Shown here: in pieces, positions 8,115-16,602 of the stretch
How the letters are laid out: each line of letters begins with the position of its first letter
Position numbering within the stretch: the stretch's first letter is position 1
Source of the DNA: Bacteroidota bacterium
GTDB lineage: Bacteria > Bacteroidota > Bacteroidia > Chitinophagales > Chitinophagaceae
Reading direction: 5' to 3'
Assembly: GCA_022708055.1 (NCBI GenBank)
Contig: JAKIZK010000011.1
Coordinates: forward strand, 1-32,224
DNA length: 32,224 bases
Made by a program: the position numbers and the translations under genes
Notes under the pieces: generated by a model
Told to the model about the DNA's origin: nothing
The model's database searches: none
Seen by the model: the letters and a program-made list of their open reading frames with translations, nothing else

Positions 8115-10069
8115 AACAGTTTCTATTATATTTTATTCAGGTAATCATTTCCTCAGGTATTCTTTATGGTTTTTACCATTTTGTATTGCGAAACACCCTA
8201 TTTCATAAATACAACCGGTATTATCTTCTGGCTTCTGTCCTGCTAAGCGTATTCGTTCCCTTTCTCAATATTCCGATATATTTTTCCGGCAACAATCACA
8301 CAACTAATGGCATAGTAAATACAATTTTTTACTTTGGAATGGATCAGGGAAATGAAGCTGTGGTGAGTATCAATAAATCCACGACAAAAGTGGACGGCTT
8401 TAACTGGTCGCAAATTCTTTTGATTGCGTATATTTTTATAACACTGTTAGCATTTCTTAGAATGATTGTCTCGCTTATAAAAATAACTAATTTAAAAAGG
8501 AAATACCCGGTCGAGAAAATTGATTCTATCTCCTTCTATAAAACAAACGAGCCCGGAACACCATTTTCCTTTTTCAATGCATTGTTCTGGAACAACAAGA
8601 TTGAACTACACTCACCAAAAGGTCAGCAAATTTTTCGCCATGAAATTTTTCATATTCGTCAATTGCATACTGTGGATGTACTTTTTTTAGAAATGGTTTC
8701 AGCCTTATTTTGGATAAATCCATTTTTTCATTTAATTAAAAAAGAAACAAAGGCAATTCACGAATTTCTAGCTGACGAATTTGCCATTCAATCTTCAGAT
8801 AAATGGCAATATGCCGAACTGCTCCTGATGCAGGCATTACAAACCCGACATTCCATTGTCAATCCTTTCTTTCATAACCAAATAAAAAGACGTATCGCCA
8901 TGATTCAAAATTCAACTACAACCGGCAAACAGTATTTACGTAAATTACTGACACTTCCTGCTCTTGCAATCGTATTGGCATTATTTGCATTTAATTATAA
9001 AGCCAGGCGAAATGAAAAACAACAGTTACAAGTAAGCACAGTAACTGATACCCTTCCCAAAAACTTATCGGGGACAAAACTCTTGATTGATAAAGAGAAT
9101 GAATTTACTATTAAGTCGGATAGTATTGTTATCAAAGACAATGAAAATACAAAAGATATTGATTTCAAAGAAGCATTGATTATTGTAAATGGCAACAGAG
9201 TACTGTATCAGGATTTTATTAAAAAGACCTATACAGCCGGCATCATGACCATTTATCCAAAAAATGATGCTGAAGCTATAAAACTGTATGGTGCAGATGC
9301 TGTGAATGGTGTTATTGAAATGAAAGCAGTAAGAATCATTAACAATTCCGCCTCTACTACAAAAATTGATACAGAAGCCGGCTTCCCGGGTGGAGATGTA
9401 GCCTGGAGAAAATATCTAACACAAAATTTAAACGCGGCAACACCTGTTGAAAATGGTGCGCCTTCGGGAAAATATACTGTAATGATCTTATTTCAAATTG
9501 ATGCAGATGGAAGTGTAAAAGACATAAAAGCCATTACAAACCATGGATATGGAATGGAAAAAGAAGCAATAAGAATAATAAAGAAAGGCCCCAAATGGGT
9601 ACCTGCAAATCAAGGTGGAGTAAATGTAAGCTCATACAGAAAGCAACCCTTGACATTTGTTGTTACCTCAAGTTCAGCATCAGATAAAAAAGATTTCAAT
9701 AATATTTCAAATTTGATAACACAATTGGAAGGAGATACACCACCTCAGTTTCCCGGTGGTACTGCAGCCTGGCGAGAATTTTTGGTAAAAAACCTAAATG
9801 CCAATATCCCGGTTGATAGCGGAGCCAGTAAGGGCACTTACAAAACAGAGGTGCAGTTTATAGTTGATGCCGCAGGAAATATTTCAAATATTACTCCCAA
9901 AACAAAATGGGGACATGGTATGGAGCAGGAAGTAGTACGACTATTAAAACAAAGCCCCAAATGGATACCGGCCAAAGAAAATGGAAAAGCAGTATTGGCA
10001 TATACACAAGTGCCGGTTACTTTTGTAGTTGTTGAAGACAATGCGCCGGTAACTAAGAATAACAATTGA
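8111..10069 (+). CDS. BlaR1-like M56 metallopeptidase with plug-like segment and two TonB C-terminal domains
   Basis: A 652-residue membrane protein. Residues 1-300 are an M56 (BlaR1/MecR1) module with membrane helices near 5-25, 38-58, 98-120 and 278-295. It carries the zinc motif HEIFH (177-181) and HEFLAD (217-222). Beyond the last helix there is no penicillin-binding domain. Residues about 360-405 (ALIIVNGNRVLYQDF ... LYGADAVNGVIEMKAV) resemble the short plug-like strand pair of TonB-dependent receptors. Two TonB_C-like domains follow, starting at FPGGDVAWRKYL (425) and FPGGTAAWREFL (547), each ending PKW(V/I)PA and TFVV. M56 proteins with TonB_C tails are common in Bacteroidota. The likely role is sensing an envelope signal and relieving BlaI-type repression by proteolysis; what the TonB-like tail binds is unknown. 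It is coupled to the repressor gene. Confidence 0.88.
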   Translation: MKQFLLYFIQVIISSGILYGFYHFVLRNTLFHKYNRYYLLASVLLSVFVPFLNIPIYFSGNNHTTNGIVNTIFYFGMDQGNEAVVSINKSTTKVDGFNWSQILLIAYIFITLLAFLRMIVSLIKITNLKRKYPVEKIDSISFYKTNEPGTPFSFFNALFWNNKIELHSPKGQQIFRHEIFHIRQLHTVDVLFLEMVSALFWINPFFHLIKKETKAIHEFLADEFAIQSSDKWQYAELLLMQALQTRHSIVNPFFHNQIKRRIAMIQNSTTTGKQYLRKLLTLPALAIVLALFAFNYKARRNEKQQLQVSTVTDTLPKNLSGTKLLIDKENEFTIKSDSIVIKDNENTKDIDFKEALIIVNGNRVLYQDFIKKTYTAGIMTIYPKNDAEAIKLYGADAVNGVIEMKAVRIINNSASTTKIDTEAGFPGGDVAWRKYLTQNLNAATPVENGAPSGKYTVMILFQIDADGSVKDIKAITNHGYGMEKEAIRIIKKGPKWVPANQGGVNVSSYRKQPLTFVVTSSSASDKKDFNNISNLITQLEGDTPPQFPGGTAAWREFLVKNLNANIPVDSGASKGTYKTEVQFIVDAAGNISNITPKTKWGHGMEQEVVRLLKQSPKWIPAKENGKAVLAYTQVPVTFVVVEDNAPVTKNNN

Positions 10070-10071
10070 AT

Positions 10072-11241
10072 TTAAAACCTGATCTCCTCCTTAGCCGTTT
10101 TAATTGTTAACGATTTGGATGCGGCATCTTCTACCCTGCCAATAACCCGAGCATCCACATTAAAAGATTTTGCAACGCCGATAATATTGTCGGCGTTTTT
10201 TTCATCAGTATAAATCTCCATGCGGGTACCCATATTAAATACCTGGTACATTTCCTTATCGTCCGACTGACTGGCCTCTTGAATTAATTTGAAAATTTCA
10301 GGCGGTGCAAAAAGATTATCTTTTATGATTTGTACATTTTCGGGAATATACTTTAAACATTTGGTTTGCCCGCCTCCACTGCAATGAATAAGCCCTGCAA
10401 CTGCATCAAAATAATTTTCCAAAATATTTTTTATGATTGGTGCAAAGGTTCTCGTGGGACTTAGCAAAAGCTTGCCAATCTCGGATTTTCCATTTTCAGT
10501 TGTTACTTCATCGGTAAGCCTGTGTGGGCCAATGTACACTACTTTTTCATCCAGCGTCGTATCATAACTTTCATGAAAACGGGCCCCATAGGTTTTGTGC
10601 AATAAATCGTGGCGGGCTGAGGTAAGTCCGTTACTTGCAATGCTGCTGTTGTATTCGCTTTCATAATTTGATTGACCAAAGCCTGCCAAGCCCACAATAA
10701 TATTTCCCGCTTTTATTTTTTCATTTGTTATCAGTTTATGCTTAGGCCAGCGGGCAGTCATTGTTCCGTTTACAGCTATGGTTCTAACTACATCTCCCAC
10801 ATCTGCCGTTTCGCCACCCATGTAAGTAATGTTTACTCCCAGTTTGTTCATAGAGTCAAAAAACTCCTGAGAACCATTGATGATTGCTTCCAGCACTTCG
10901 GCAGGAATCAGATTTTTGTTTCGGTCTATTGTTGAAGAAAACAAGAGTTTATCATAAATACCTACACAAAGCAAATCATCCAGATTCATTACAATAGCAT
11001 CTTGTGCTATGCCTTTCCATACCGAAATATCTCCTGCTTCTTTCCAATACAGATAAGCTAAAATACTTTTGGTGCCTGCCCCATCGGCATGCATGATGTT
11101 TACCCAGCCATCATCACCACAAAGTGCATCGGGGTAAATTTTACAAAAAGCTTTTGGATACAAGCCTTTATCCAGTTTGCGAATAGCCTGATGTATTTCT
11201 TCTTTTTGAGCAGATACGCCTCGTTTTGAATACAGACTCAT
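10072..11241 (-). CDS. purM: Phosphoribosylformylglycinamidine cyclo-ligase (AIR synthase)
   Basis: The 389-residue protein matches the long Bacteroidota form of PurM (E. coli PurM has 345). It opens YSKRGVSAQKEEIHQAI and carries the conserved AIR-synthase segments MHADGAGTKS (about 50-59), IAQDAIVMNLDDLLCVG, MGGETADVGD, SNGLTSARHDL, LSPTRTFAP and the late HCSGGGQTK. It makes 5-aminoimidazole ribonucleotide from FGAM with ATP, the fifth step of purine synthesis, in the cytoplasm. PurQ, the enzyme just before it in the pathway, is encoded at 23040-23720, so the pathway is scattered. The gene ends 2 bp from the M56 gene in convergent orientation. A -7 box 17 bases ahead of the ATG suggests a short leader. 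Confidence 0.93.
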   Translation of the reverse strand: MSLYSKRGVSAQKEEIHQAIRKLDKGLYPKAFCKIYPDALCGDDGWVNIMHADGAGTKSILAYLYWKEAGDISVWKGIAQDAIVMNLDDLLCVGIYDKLLFSSTIDRNKNLIPAEVLEAIINGSQEFFDSMNKLGVNITYMGGETADVGDVVRTIAVNGTMTARWPKHKLITNEKIKAGNIIVGLAGFGQSNYESEYNSSIASNGLTSARHDLLHKTYGARFHESYDTTLDEKVVYIGPHRLTDEVTTENGKSEIGKLLLSPTRTFAPIIKNILENYFDAVAGLIHCSGGGQTKCLKYIPENVQIIKDNLFAPPEIFKLIQEASQSDDKEMYQVFNMGTRMEIYTDEKNADNIIGVAKSFNVDARVIGRVEDAASKSLTIKTAKEEIRF

Positions 11242-11257
11242 GTATAAAATTGTGCTG

Positions 11258-11265
11258 CAAAATTA
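11258..11265 (-). promoter_or_regulatory. Putative -7 box (TAATTTTG) for purM
   Basis: The minus strand reads TAATTTTG, a TAnnTTTG match ending 16 bases before the purM ATG. It shares the 77-bp divergent spacer with the ribF promoter. No -33 TTG was found at the usual spacing. Confidence 0.45.
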
Positions 11266-11302
11266 CCTGAACATTGGTTAAGGTTATTGCATACTGAATA
11301 TT

Positions 11303-11310
11303 TATTTTTG
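11303..11310 (+). promoter_or_regulatory. Putative -7 box (TATTTTTG) for ribF
   Basis: TATTTTTG matches the Bacteroidota -7 consensus and ends 8 bases before the ribF ATG, so the transcript would have an almost absent 5' leader. No FMN riboswitch fits in the spacer. Confidence 0.45.
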
Positions 11311-11318
11311 CGACGTTT

Positions 11319-12281
11319 ATGCAAATACACTACAATATAGAAACACTGCCCGTTTTTAAAAATGCCATTATTACCATCGGTACTTTTGACGGTGTGCACA
11401 TGGGGCATCGGCAGATTATTGATAAAATGAAAGAGGAAGCCAAGGCCAATCAGGGTGAATCGGTCATTATCACTTTTCACCCACATCCCCGCAAAGTGGT
11501 GTCCTCTACTATTTTAGGTGTAAGGCTTATCAATACAAATGAAGAAAAATTGGAATTGCTTGAGCAGGCAGGTATAGACCATGTTGTGGTTGTTCCCTTT
11601 ACCGATGCTTTTGCCAATCAACCTGCCGAAGATTATATCAGCAATTTTTTGATTGACAAATTCCATCCACATACCATTATCATTGGTTACGATCATCGAT
11701 TTGGCCGAGAACGAACCGGCGATTACCGTTTGCTTGAAAAAAAATCAACCGAATATGGTTTCCGGCTTATTGAAATACCCAAACATATTCTGGAAAATAT
11801 TTCCATCAGTTCTACCAACATTCGTGAAGCCATACTGCATAGTGATATAGCCACAGCCGACTCTTTGTTAGGCTACGAATTCTTTTTTAGTGGGCAGGTA
11901 GTGCATGGAGATAAACTGGGCCGACAATTAGGATACCCAACAGCCAATCTAAAAGTGCTGAATGAAGAAAAAATAACACCCGGCAATGGCATTTATGCCG
12001 TTTATGCCGAGCTGCCTGATGTAGATGAATATGTCAATTCTCCTTTGCTAAAACCGCATTCCCGGTTAAAAGGAATGATGAGCATTGGCTTCCGGCCTAC
12101 AGTGGATGGCAAGAAAAGAGTAATAGAAGTAAACATTTTTAATTTTAATGAAGACATATACGATCAAATGCTCAAAGTATATGTCAAGAAATATTTACGA
12201 GCCGAAATAAAATTTGACGGACTTGAAGCACTTATAAAGCAAATTGATCAGGACAAAATTGACAGCCTGGAAGTATTATAA
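11319..12281 (+). CDS. ribF: Bifunctional riboflavin kinase / FAD synthetase
   Basis: The 320-residue product has the normal RibF length and both catalytic domains. The N-terminal adenylyltransferase holds GTFDGVHMGHR (21-31) and TFHPHPRKV, followed by IIIGYDHRFGRERTGD and the ISSTNIREAI signature near residue 168. The C-terminal riboflavin kinase begins around residue 185 with GDKLGRQLGYPTANL, then the GIYAV strand, and MSIGFRPTVDG. It phosphorylates riboflavin to FMN and adenylates FMN to FAD in the cytoplasm. The ATG at 11319 matches the family start. It diverges from purM across 77 bp, and an inverted repeat just after its stop serves the gene on the other strand. Confidence 0.95.
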   Translation: MQIHYNIETLPVFKNAIITIGTFDGVHMGHRQIIDKMKEEAKANQGESVIITFHPHPRKVVSSTILGVRLINTNEEKLELLEQAGIDHVVVVPFTDAFANQPAEDYISNFLIDKFHPHTIIIGYDHRFGRERTGDYRLLEKKSTEYGFRLIEIPKHILENISISSTNIREAILHSDIATADSLLGYEFFFSGQVVHGDKLGRQLGYPTANLKVLNEEKITPGNGIYAVYAELPDVDEYVNSPLLKPHSRLKGMMSIGFRPTVDGKKRVIEVNIFNFNEDIYDQMLKVYVKKYLRAEIKFDGLEALIKQIDQDKIDSLEVL

Positions 12282-12307
12282 AAAAAATCCCGCTAAAGAT
12301 GCGGGAA
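12281..12307 (-). terminator. Rho-independent terminator for the small regulatory-domain protein
   Basis: On the minus strand a 6-bp stem (TCCCGC at 12301-12306 with GCGGGA at 12288-12293) and 7-base loop are followed by seven T residues. On the plus strand the tail is not T-rich, so it mainly serves the minus-strand gene; it touches the last base of ribF. Confidence 0.75.
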
Positions 12308-12330
12308 AGAGAATTTAGTACCATTTCTTA

Positions 12331-12729
12331 TTAACCCATTCCCATTGAAAAAGGTGAAGGCATAATGTCGTATTCTTCTGCTTCCATCATTTCAATATTC
12401 ATTTGAAAGGCTTCATCGGTTTTAATAACAATTTTTTCTTTTGTTACTTTTTTATACCCCGATTTTTCAAAAATAAATTTATAGGTACCGGGCTTTAGCT
12501 GGTCAAAATTGAAACTTCCATCATCATCGGTAGATGTAGTTTTTTCTTTCTTGCTTACCAAAATAGCAGTGACACTAACATCCTTTAACGGCTTTTTGGT
12601 TTCAGCATGTATTACAGTGCCATTGAGTTCATCCTTTTTTGCGGTGCCGTTTCCGGGATCGCCATCGCTAGCCTGAGCCGATAACAGCCCAAAACTGGCA
12701 AATAAAAGCAGGGATAGTTTTCGTTTCAT
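12331..12729 (-). CDS. Small secreted protein with carboxypeptidase-regulatory-like domain
   Basis: A 132-residue protein from ATG 12729. Residues 1-20 (MKRKLSLLLFASFGLLSAQA) are a signal peptide. About 36-115 form one CarboxypepD_reg-like Ig fold: LNGTVIHAETKKPLKDVSVTA, then DDDGSFNFDQLKPGTYKF and EKSGYKKVTKEKIVI. The tail (EAEEYDIMPSPFSMGMG) is acidic and methionine-rich. An ATG at 12750 would add seven residues (MLLKFRN) before the signal peptide and is less likely. Such free-standing domains occur widely in Bacteroidota and are often expressed with envelope functions, but no specific role is known. It is probably periplasmic or outer-membrane exposed. It appears monocistronic, with its own terminator. 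Confidence 0.8.
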   Translation of the reverse strand: MKRKLSLLLFASFGLLSAQASDGDPGNGTAKKDELNGTVIHAETKKPLKDVSVTAILVSKKEKTTSTDDDGSFNFDQLKPGTYKFIFEKSGYKKVTKEKIVIKTDEAFQMNIEMMEAEEYDIMPSPFSMGMG

Positions 12730-12790
12730 GTTGCGAAATTTTAATAACATTTAAAGTCAATTTCAAAACAACAAATTCAAGCGTTTAAAA

Positions 12791-13738
12791 TTAAAGCATT
12801 TTCTTTGTTTCATCCAAACCATTCATAAATTCTTTCCACACATTTTTTACGATATCTCCGGCAGGTAAAATTTCCTTTAACAGGGAACTTACTTGCCCGA
12901 TTTCCAGCTCACCTTCCTGTAAATCACCTTCAAACATACCTTTTTTGGCTCTGGCTCTGCCCAAAATTGCCATCAACTCCTCTTTTGAAGCTCCCTTTAT
13001 TTCTGCATCCTGCACCTTTTTAAAGAAATCATTCTTCAAAAGTCGAACCGGAGTTAGTTGTTTTAATGAAAGTTGTGTATCTCCTTCGGCTGCATTTATC
13101 ACAGCCCTTTTAAAATTTAAATGCGAAGAAGCTTCTTCACTGGCTACAAACCGGCTGCCCATTTGCACGCCTTCGGCACCCAGCACCATGGCTGCCAGCA
13201 TTTGTTTACCGGTGGCTATTCCGCCTGCTGCTATTACCGGAATTTTTACAGCATGTGCAACAGCAGGTATTAAAACCATTGTTGTGGTTTCTTCTCTTCC
13301 ATTATGCCCTCCGGCTTCAAAACCTTCTGCCACTACAGCATCACACCCGGCAGCTTCTGATTTCAAAGCAAACTTTGTAGAACTTACTACATGCACAACG
13401 GTTATGCCTTTCTGTTTTAATATGCCCGTCCAGGTTTGTGGATTTCCGGCTGAGGTAAAAACAATTTTTACTCCTTGCTCAATCAAAATCTGTACATGCT
13501 TTTCTATATCAGGATACAGCAGCGGCAGGTTTACTCCAAATGGTTTTGATGTAGCCGCTTTGCATTTTTGTATATGTTCTTTCAAAACTTCGGGATACAT
13601 AGAGCCTGCGCCTATGATGCCCAGGCCTCCGGCATTACTTACTGCACTGGCCAGTCGCCACCCGCTGGCCCATATCATTCCGGCCTGAATAATGGGAAAT
13701 TCAATGTTAAATAACTGCGTAACCCGGTTAGAAAACAT
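12791..13738 (-). CDS. Nitronate monooxygenase / FabK-like FMN-dependent oxidoreductase
   Basis: The 315-residue protein is a TIM-barrel flavoprotein of the NMO/2-nitropropane dioxygenase family. It starts RVTQLFNIEFPIIQAGM, with AVSNAGGLGIIGAGSM near residue 33-48. The segment AEGFEAGGHNG holds the catalytic-site His. The FMN phosphate-binding segment is PVIAAGGIATGKQML followed by GAEGVQMGSRFVASEEAS. Two roles are common: oxidation of toxic nitronates, or FabK-type enoyl-ACP reduction in fatty acid synthesis. FabK proteins share the AGGH and GGI motifs, and the sequence alone does not decide. The neighbours (a secreted small protein and a nucleotidyltransferase, same strand, 41-61 bp gaps) give no pathway hint. 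Confidence 0.82.
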   Translation of the reverse strand: MFSNRVTQLFNIEFPIIQAGMIWASGWRLASAVSNAGGLGIIGAGSMYPEVLKEHIQKCKAATSKPFGVNLPLLYPDIEKHVQILIEQGVKIVFTSAGNPQTWTGILKQKGITVVHVVSSTKFALKSEAAGCDAVVAEGFEAGGHNGREETTTMVLIPAVAHAVKIPVIAAGGIATGKQMLAAMVLGAEGVQMGSRFVASEEASSHLNFKRAVINAAEGDTQLSLKQLTPVRLLKNDFFKKVQDAEIKGASKEELMAILGRARAKKGMFEGDLQEGELEIGQVSSLLKEILPAGDIVKNVWKEFMNGLDETKKML

Positions 13739-13779
13739 AAAAAAGTTTTTATACGAGTCAGCAAATTAGCCAAATAATT

Positions 13780-14769
13780 TTAACCTAAGTCAATGCTGGT
13801 ATTATCGCCAATATTTAGTGAGCGGGTTTCGCCTCGCAAATTAGAATCGCTGCCAATTACAGAATCATCTAAAACAATATCGAACAAATTGGAGAAAGAA
13901 CCTATGATTGAGTTTTTTACTATGCAGGAATCTAAAACTGTGTGCTCGCCAATGGCAACATTGGGGCCAATAATTGAATTTTTTACCTTACAGTTTTCAC
14001 CAATACTTACCGGAGGAATGATGACTGTATTTTCAAATTGGTTTGCATTTACTTCTTTAGCAAATTTTTTCAACAAGGTGGCATTCGACTCCAGCATGGT
14101 TTCCTTTTTTCCGCAGTCAAACCAGTTTTCAACCTTAAATGATTTGAACCTCACCCCCAGTTGTATCATACAGTCCAGTGCATCGGTAAGGCTGTATTCT
14201 CCATGGCTTTTTAAACCCTGACGAATATTATTTTCAAGGCACTGAAACATTTGTTCTGTTTCCTTTATTTTATAAATACCTACCATCGCCATGTTCGATT
14301 TTGGAATTTGTGGTTTTTCAACCACATGATGGATCACACTATCGGTGTCTATTTCTGCCACACCAAAATCGCGGGGGTCATCTACTTTTCTAACACCAAT
14401 CATGGAAACCGGGCTCTCCACTACTTCTCTTACATTGTACTCGCAAATGGTATCGCCCAATACCACAAATACTTCATCGTTATTTACAAAATTTCTGGTT
14501 AAGCGTATAGCATGGCCAATGCCTTGACGGTCGCCCTGATGAATGTAATGTGCTTTTATTCCGGGATGTTTTGCTTCTACATAATCGTGTATTTTATCGC
14601 CCAGATAACCGACAATAAAAACAAATTCTTGAATGCCTGCCTGCTGCAATTGTTCAATAATAATACTGAGAACTGTTTTTCCGGCAAGCGGAATTAATGC
14701 TTTCGGTTGTGTATAACTATGGGGGCGCAGTTTGGTACCTGCACCTGCTACGGGAATGATAGCTTTCAT
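13780..14769 (-). CDS. Sugar-phosphate nucleotidyltransferase with left-handed beta-helix tail
   Basis: A 329-residue protein. Residues 1-235 form a nucleotidyltransferase domain: [20 protein letters not shown] is the nucleotide-binding and catalytic start, VVLGDTI holds the metal-binding Asp, VVEKPQ is the family EKP motif, and [11 protein letters not shown] closes the sugar site. Residues about 245-329 carry hexapeptide-type repeats ([29 protein letters not shown]), a left-handed beta-helix. The family makes NDP-sugars, such as dTDP-glucose, from sugar 1-phosphate and NTP. With the GT4 pair in the same region, a role in envelope polysaccharide precursors is reasonable, but the substrate is not shown. 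It diverges from glyA across 114 bp. Confidence 0.83.
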   Translation of the reverse strand: MKAIIPVAGAGTKLRPHSYTQPKALIPLAGKTVLSIIIEQLQQAGIQEFVFIVGYLGDKIHDYVEAKHPGIKAHYIHQGDRQGIGHAIRLTRNFVNNDEVFVVLGDTICEYNVREVVESPVSMIGVRKVDDPRDFGVAEIDTDSVIHHVVEKPQIPKSNMAMVGIYKIKETEQMFQCLENNIRQGLKSHGEYSLTDALDCMIQLGVRFKSFKVENWFDCGKKETMLESNATLLKKFAKEVNANQFENTVIIPPVSIGENCKVKNSIIGPNVAIGEHTVLDSCIVKNSIIGSFSNLFDIVLDDSVIGSDSNLRGETRSLNIGDNTSIDLG

Positions 14770-14871
14770 ATTAAGCTAAGTGGTTTGGTCACTAATCAAC
14801 AGCCAGCGAAAGTAAGACATTTACTACAAATAAGATTTTTCATAAACTGTACACAATCAGTTTTTGTCTGC

Positions 14872-14879
14872 TATTTTTG
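14872..14879 (+). promoter_or_regulatory. Putative -7 box (TATTTTTG) for glyA, possibly leaderless
   Basis: TATTTTTG matches TAnnTTTG and ends only 4 bases before the glyA ATG (14884). If this is the real -7 box, transcription would start at or next to the A of the start codon. No -33 TTG at normal spacing is visible. Confidence 0.45.
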
Positions 14880-14883
14880 CTTT

Positions 14884-16161
14884 ATGCAAAAAGATAATCA
14901 GGTATTTGACCTCATCAAAAAAGAATTGGAACGCCAGCGTCATGGCATTGAACTCATAGCCTCTGAAAATTTTACTTCCTTGCAGGTAATGCAGGCAATG
15001 GGCACCGTTCCTACCAATAAATATGCAGAAGGCTACCCGGGAAAAAGATACTATGGCGGTTGCGAAGTAGTAGATGAAATAGAAACACTGGCTATTGACA
15101 GATTGAAAAAAATTTTTAATTGCTCGTGGGCAAATGTGCAGCCACATAGTGGCGCATCGGCGAATGCCGCCGTTTTTCTGGCGGTAATGAAAGCCGGTGA
15201 AAAATTTTTGGGACTTGACCTGAGCATGGGCGGGCACCTTACACATGGCAGCCCGGCCAACTTTAGTGGCAAAACTTATCAGGCTATACATTATGGCGTA
15301 ACTAAAGATGGTATTGTGGACTACGACCAGCTCGAAGCAAAAGCGAAAGTTGAAAAACCTAAAATGATTATTTGTGGCGCCAGTGCTTACAGTAGAGATT
15401 GGGATTATAAAAGAATAAGAGCTATTGCTGATGAAGTGGGAGCCATTGTGTTTGCCGATATTGCACATCCGGCCGGATTAATTGCAAAAGGATTATTGAA
15501 CGATCCGTTTGACCATTGTCATATCGTAAGTTCAACTACGCATAAAACTTTGAGAGGCCCACGCGGCGGCATCATCATGTTGCGACACGATTTTGAAAAC
15601 CCATGGGGATTAAAAGATCCAAAAGGGAATTTGCGTATGATGAGTTCCTTGCTTGACCTTGCCGTATTTCCCGGCAGCCAGGGAGGCCCGCTGGAACATG
15701 TAATCGCCGCAAAAGCGGTTTCATTCGGCGAAATACTTGACGAAAGTTTTACAGCCTATGGCAAACAAATCATTAATAATGCACAGGCAATGGCCAACGC
15801 ATTTGTAATCAGAGGTTATAACCTAATCAGTAATGGTACTGATAATCATTTAATGTTAATTGATTTACGCAATAAAAATCTTACCGGGAAAAAAGCTCAG
15901 GAAACATTGGATAAGGCGCATATTACACTCAATAAAAATGCAGTGCCTTTTGATGATAAATCACCTTTTGTTACTTCGGGTATTCGTGTAGGTGTGCCTG
16001 CCGTAACCACTCGGGGTATGCTGGAAGCTCACATGGAAACTGTTGTTGGCTTTATCGACAAGGTTTTATTGAATGCCGATGATGAAAAAATAATTTCAGA
16101 AACAAAATTGGCCGTAAAAGAATTTATGGCGCAGTTTCCACTTTATCCTGAACTGAACTAA
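14884..16161 (+). CDS. glyA: Serine hydroxymethyltransferase
   Basis: The 425-residue protein starts [20 protein letters not shown], then [12 protein letters not shown], a GlyA hallmark. Further motifs are [28 protein letters not shown], the DIAHPAGLI strand and [13 protein letters not shown], where Lys 221 is the expected PLP Schiff-base lysine. The C-terminal domain follows to the end. It converts serine and tetrahydrofolate to glycine and 5,10-methylene-THF, feeding purine and thymidylate synthesis. The frame is open upstream to 14707, but those codons lie antisense to the nucleotidyltransferase gene and have no GlyA similarity, so the ATG at 14884 is used. A DUF4293 gene follows after 18 bases, probably in the same transcript. 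Confidence 0.97.
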   Translation: MQKDNQVFDLIKKELERQRHGIELIASENFTSLQVMQAMGTVPTNKYAEGYPGKRYYGGCEVVDEIETLAIDRLKKIFNCSWANVQPHSGASANAAVFLAVMKAGEKFLGLDLSMGGHLTHGSPANFSGKTYQAIHYGVTKDGIVDYDQLEAKAKVEKPKMIICGASAYSRDWDYKRIRAIADEVGAIVFADIAHPAGLIAKGLLNDPFDHCHIVSSTTHKTLRGPRGGIIMLRHDFENPWGLKDPKGNLRMMSSLLDLAVFPGSQGGPLEHVIAAKAVSFGEILDESFTAYGKQIINNAQAMANAFVIRGYNLISNGTDNHLMLIDLRNKNLTGKKAQETLDKAHITLNKNAVPFDDKSPFVTSGIRVGVPAVTTRGMLEAHMETVVGFIDKVLLNADDEKIISETKLAVKEFMAQFPLYPELN

Positions 16162-16179
16162 CCCGATTAATTAAAAAAT

Positions 16180-16602
16180 ATGATACAAAGAAAACAAACG
16201 CTTTGGTTGTTATTTGCCCTTACCAGTGCCCTACTCACTTTCTTTTTCCCTTTTTACAGTGGCGATAAATATGTAAGAGAGCATATTGTTCCCAATGGAG
16301 AATTTGTGGCTGATGTATCATTCCCTGTTTTTGTATTGACGCTGCTTACAATTTTGTGTACGACTACAGCAATCGGACTTTACAAAAACAGAAAAATACA
16401 ATTTAGAATCGGATTGCTGGCACTCTTGTTTTCAATATTAGTCATTGTCTTCTATTTCAAAGATATAAAAGTACATTTTTCAAAAGGTCATCTTTTGCTA
16501 TCCAGCATTTTTGCATTTGTGGTACCGGTTTTTATTTTTCTTGCACTTCGCGGAATAAGACGTGATGAGAAATTAGTAAAAAGTCTGAACAAATTACGAT
16601 AG
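16180..16602 (+). CDS. DUF4293 family membrane protein
   Basis: The 140-residue protein starts MIQRKQTLWLLFALTSALLT, the typical opening of DUF4293 (Bacteroidota-specific, function unknown). Four membrane helices are visible near 8-27, 49-68, 76-94 and 103-123, with a short extracytoplasmic segment after the first and a basic C-terminal tail (RGIRRDEKLVKSLNKLR). It lies 18 bases after glyA on the same strand and is probably co-transcribed. Its stop codon directly abuts the stop codon of uvrA on the other strand, with no base between them. Confidence 0.85.
   Translation: MIQRKQTLWLLFALTSALLTFFFPFYSGDKYVREHIVPNGEFVADVSFPVFVLTLLTILCTTTAIGLYKNRKIQFRIGLLALLFSILVIVFYFKDIKVHFSKGHLLLSSIFAFVVPVFIFLALRGIRRDEKLVKSLNKLR

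Noticed and set aside
12945-13688. 247-codon plus-strand frame antisense to the NMO/FabK-like gene
   Set aside because: Composition (Ala, Ser, Pro, Cys, Thr runs) is typical of a shadow frame; the opposite strand carries the clear flavoprotein motifs.
14707-14883. Longer glyA start, 59 codons upstream of the chosen ATG
   Set aside because: The extension runs antisense into the nucleotidyltransferase gene and its own start region, contains no GlyA-like sequence, and the chosen ATG gives the normal family length and N-terminus.
14857-15468. 203-codon minus-strand frame antisense to glyA
   Set aside because: Low-complexity translation without recognisable motifs; the plus strand encodes the GlyA catalytic core.
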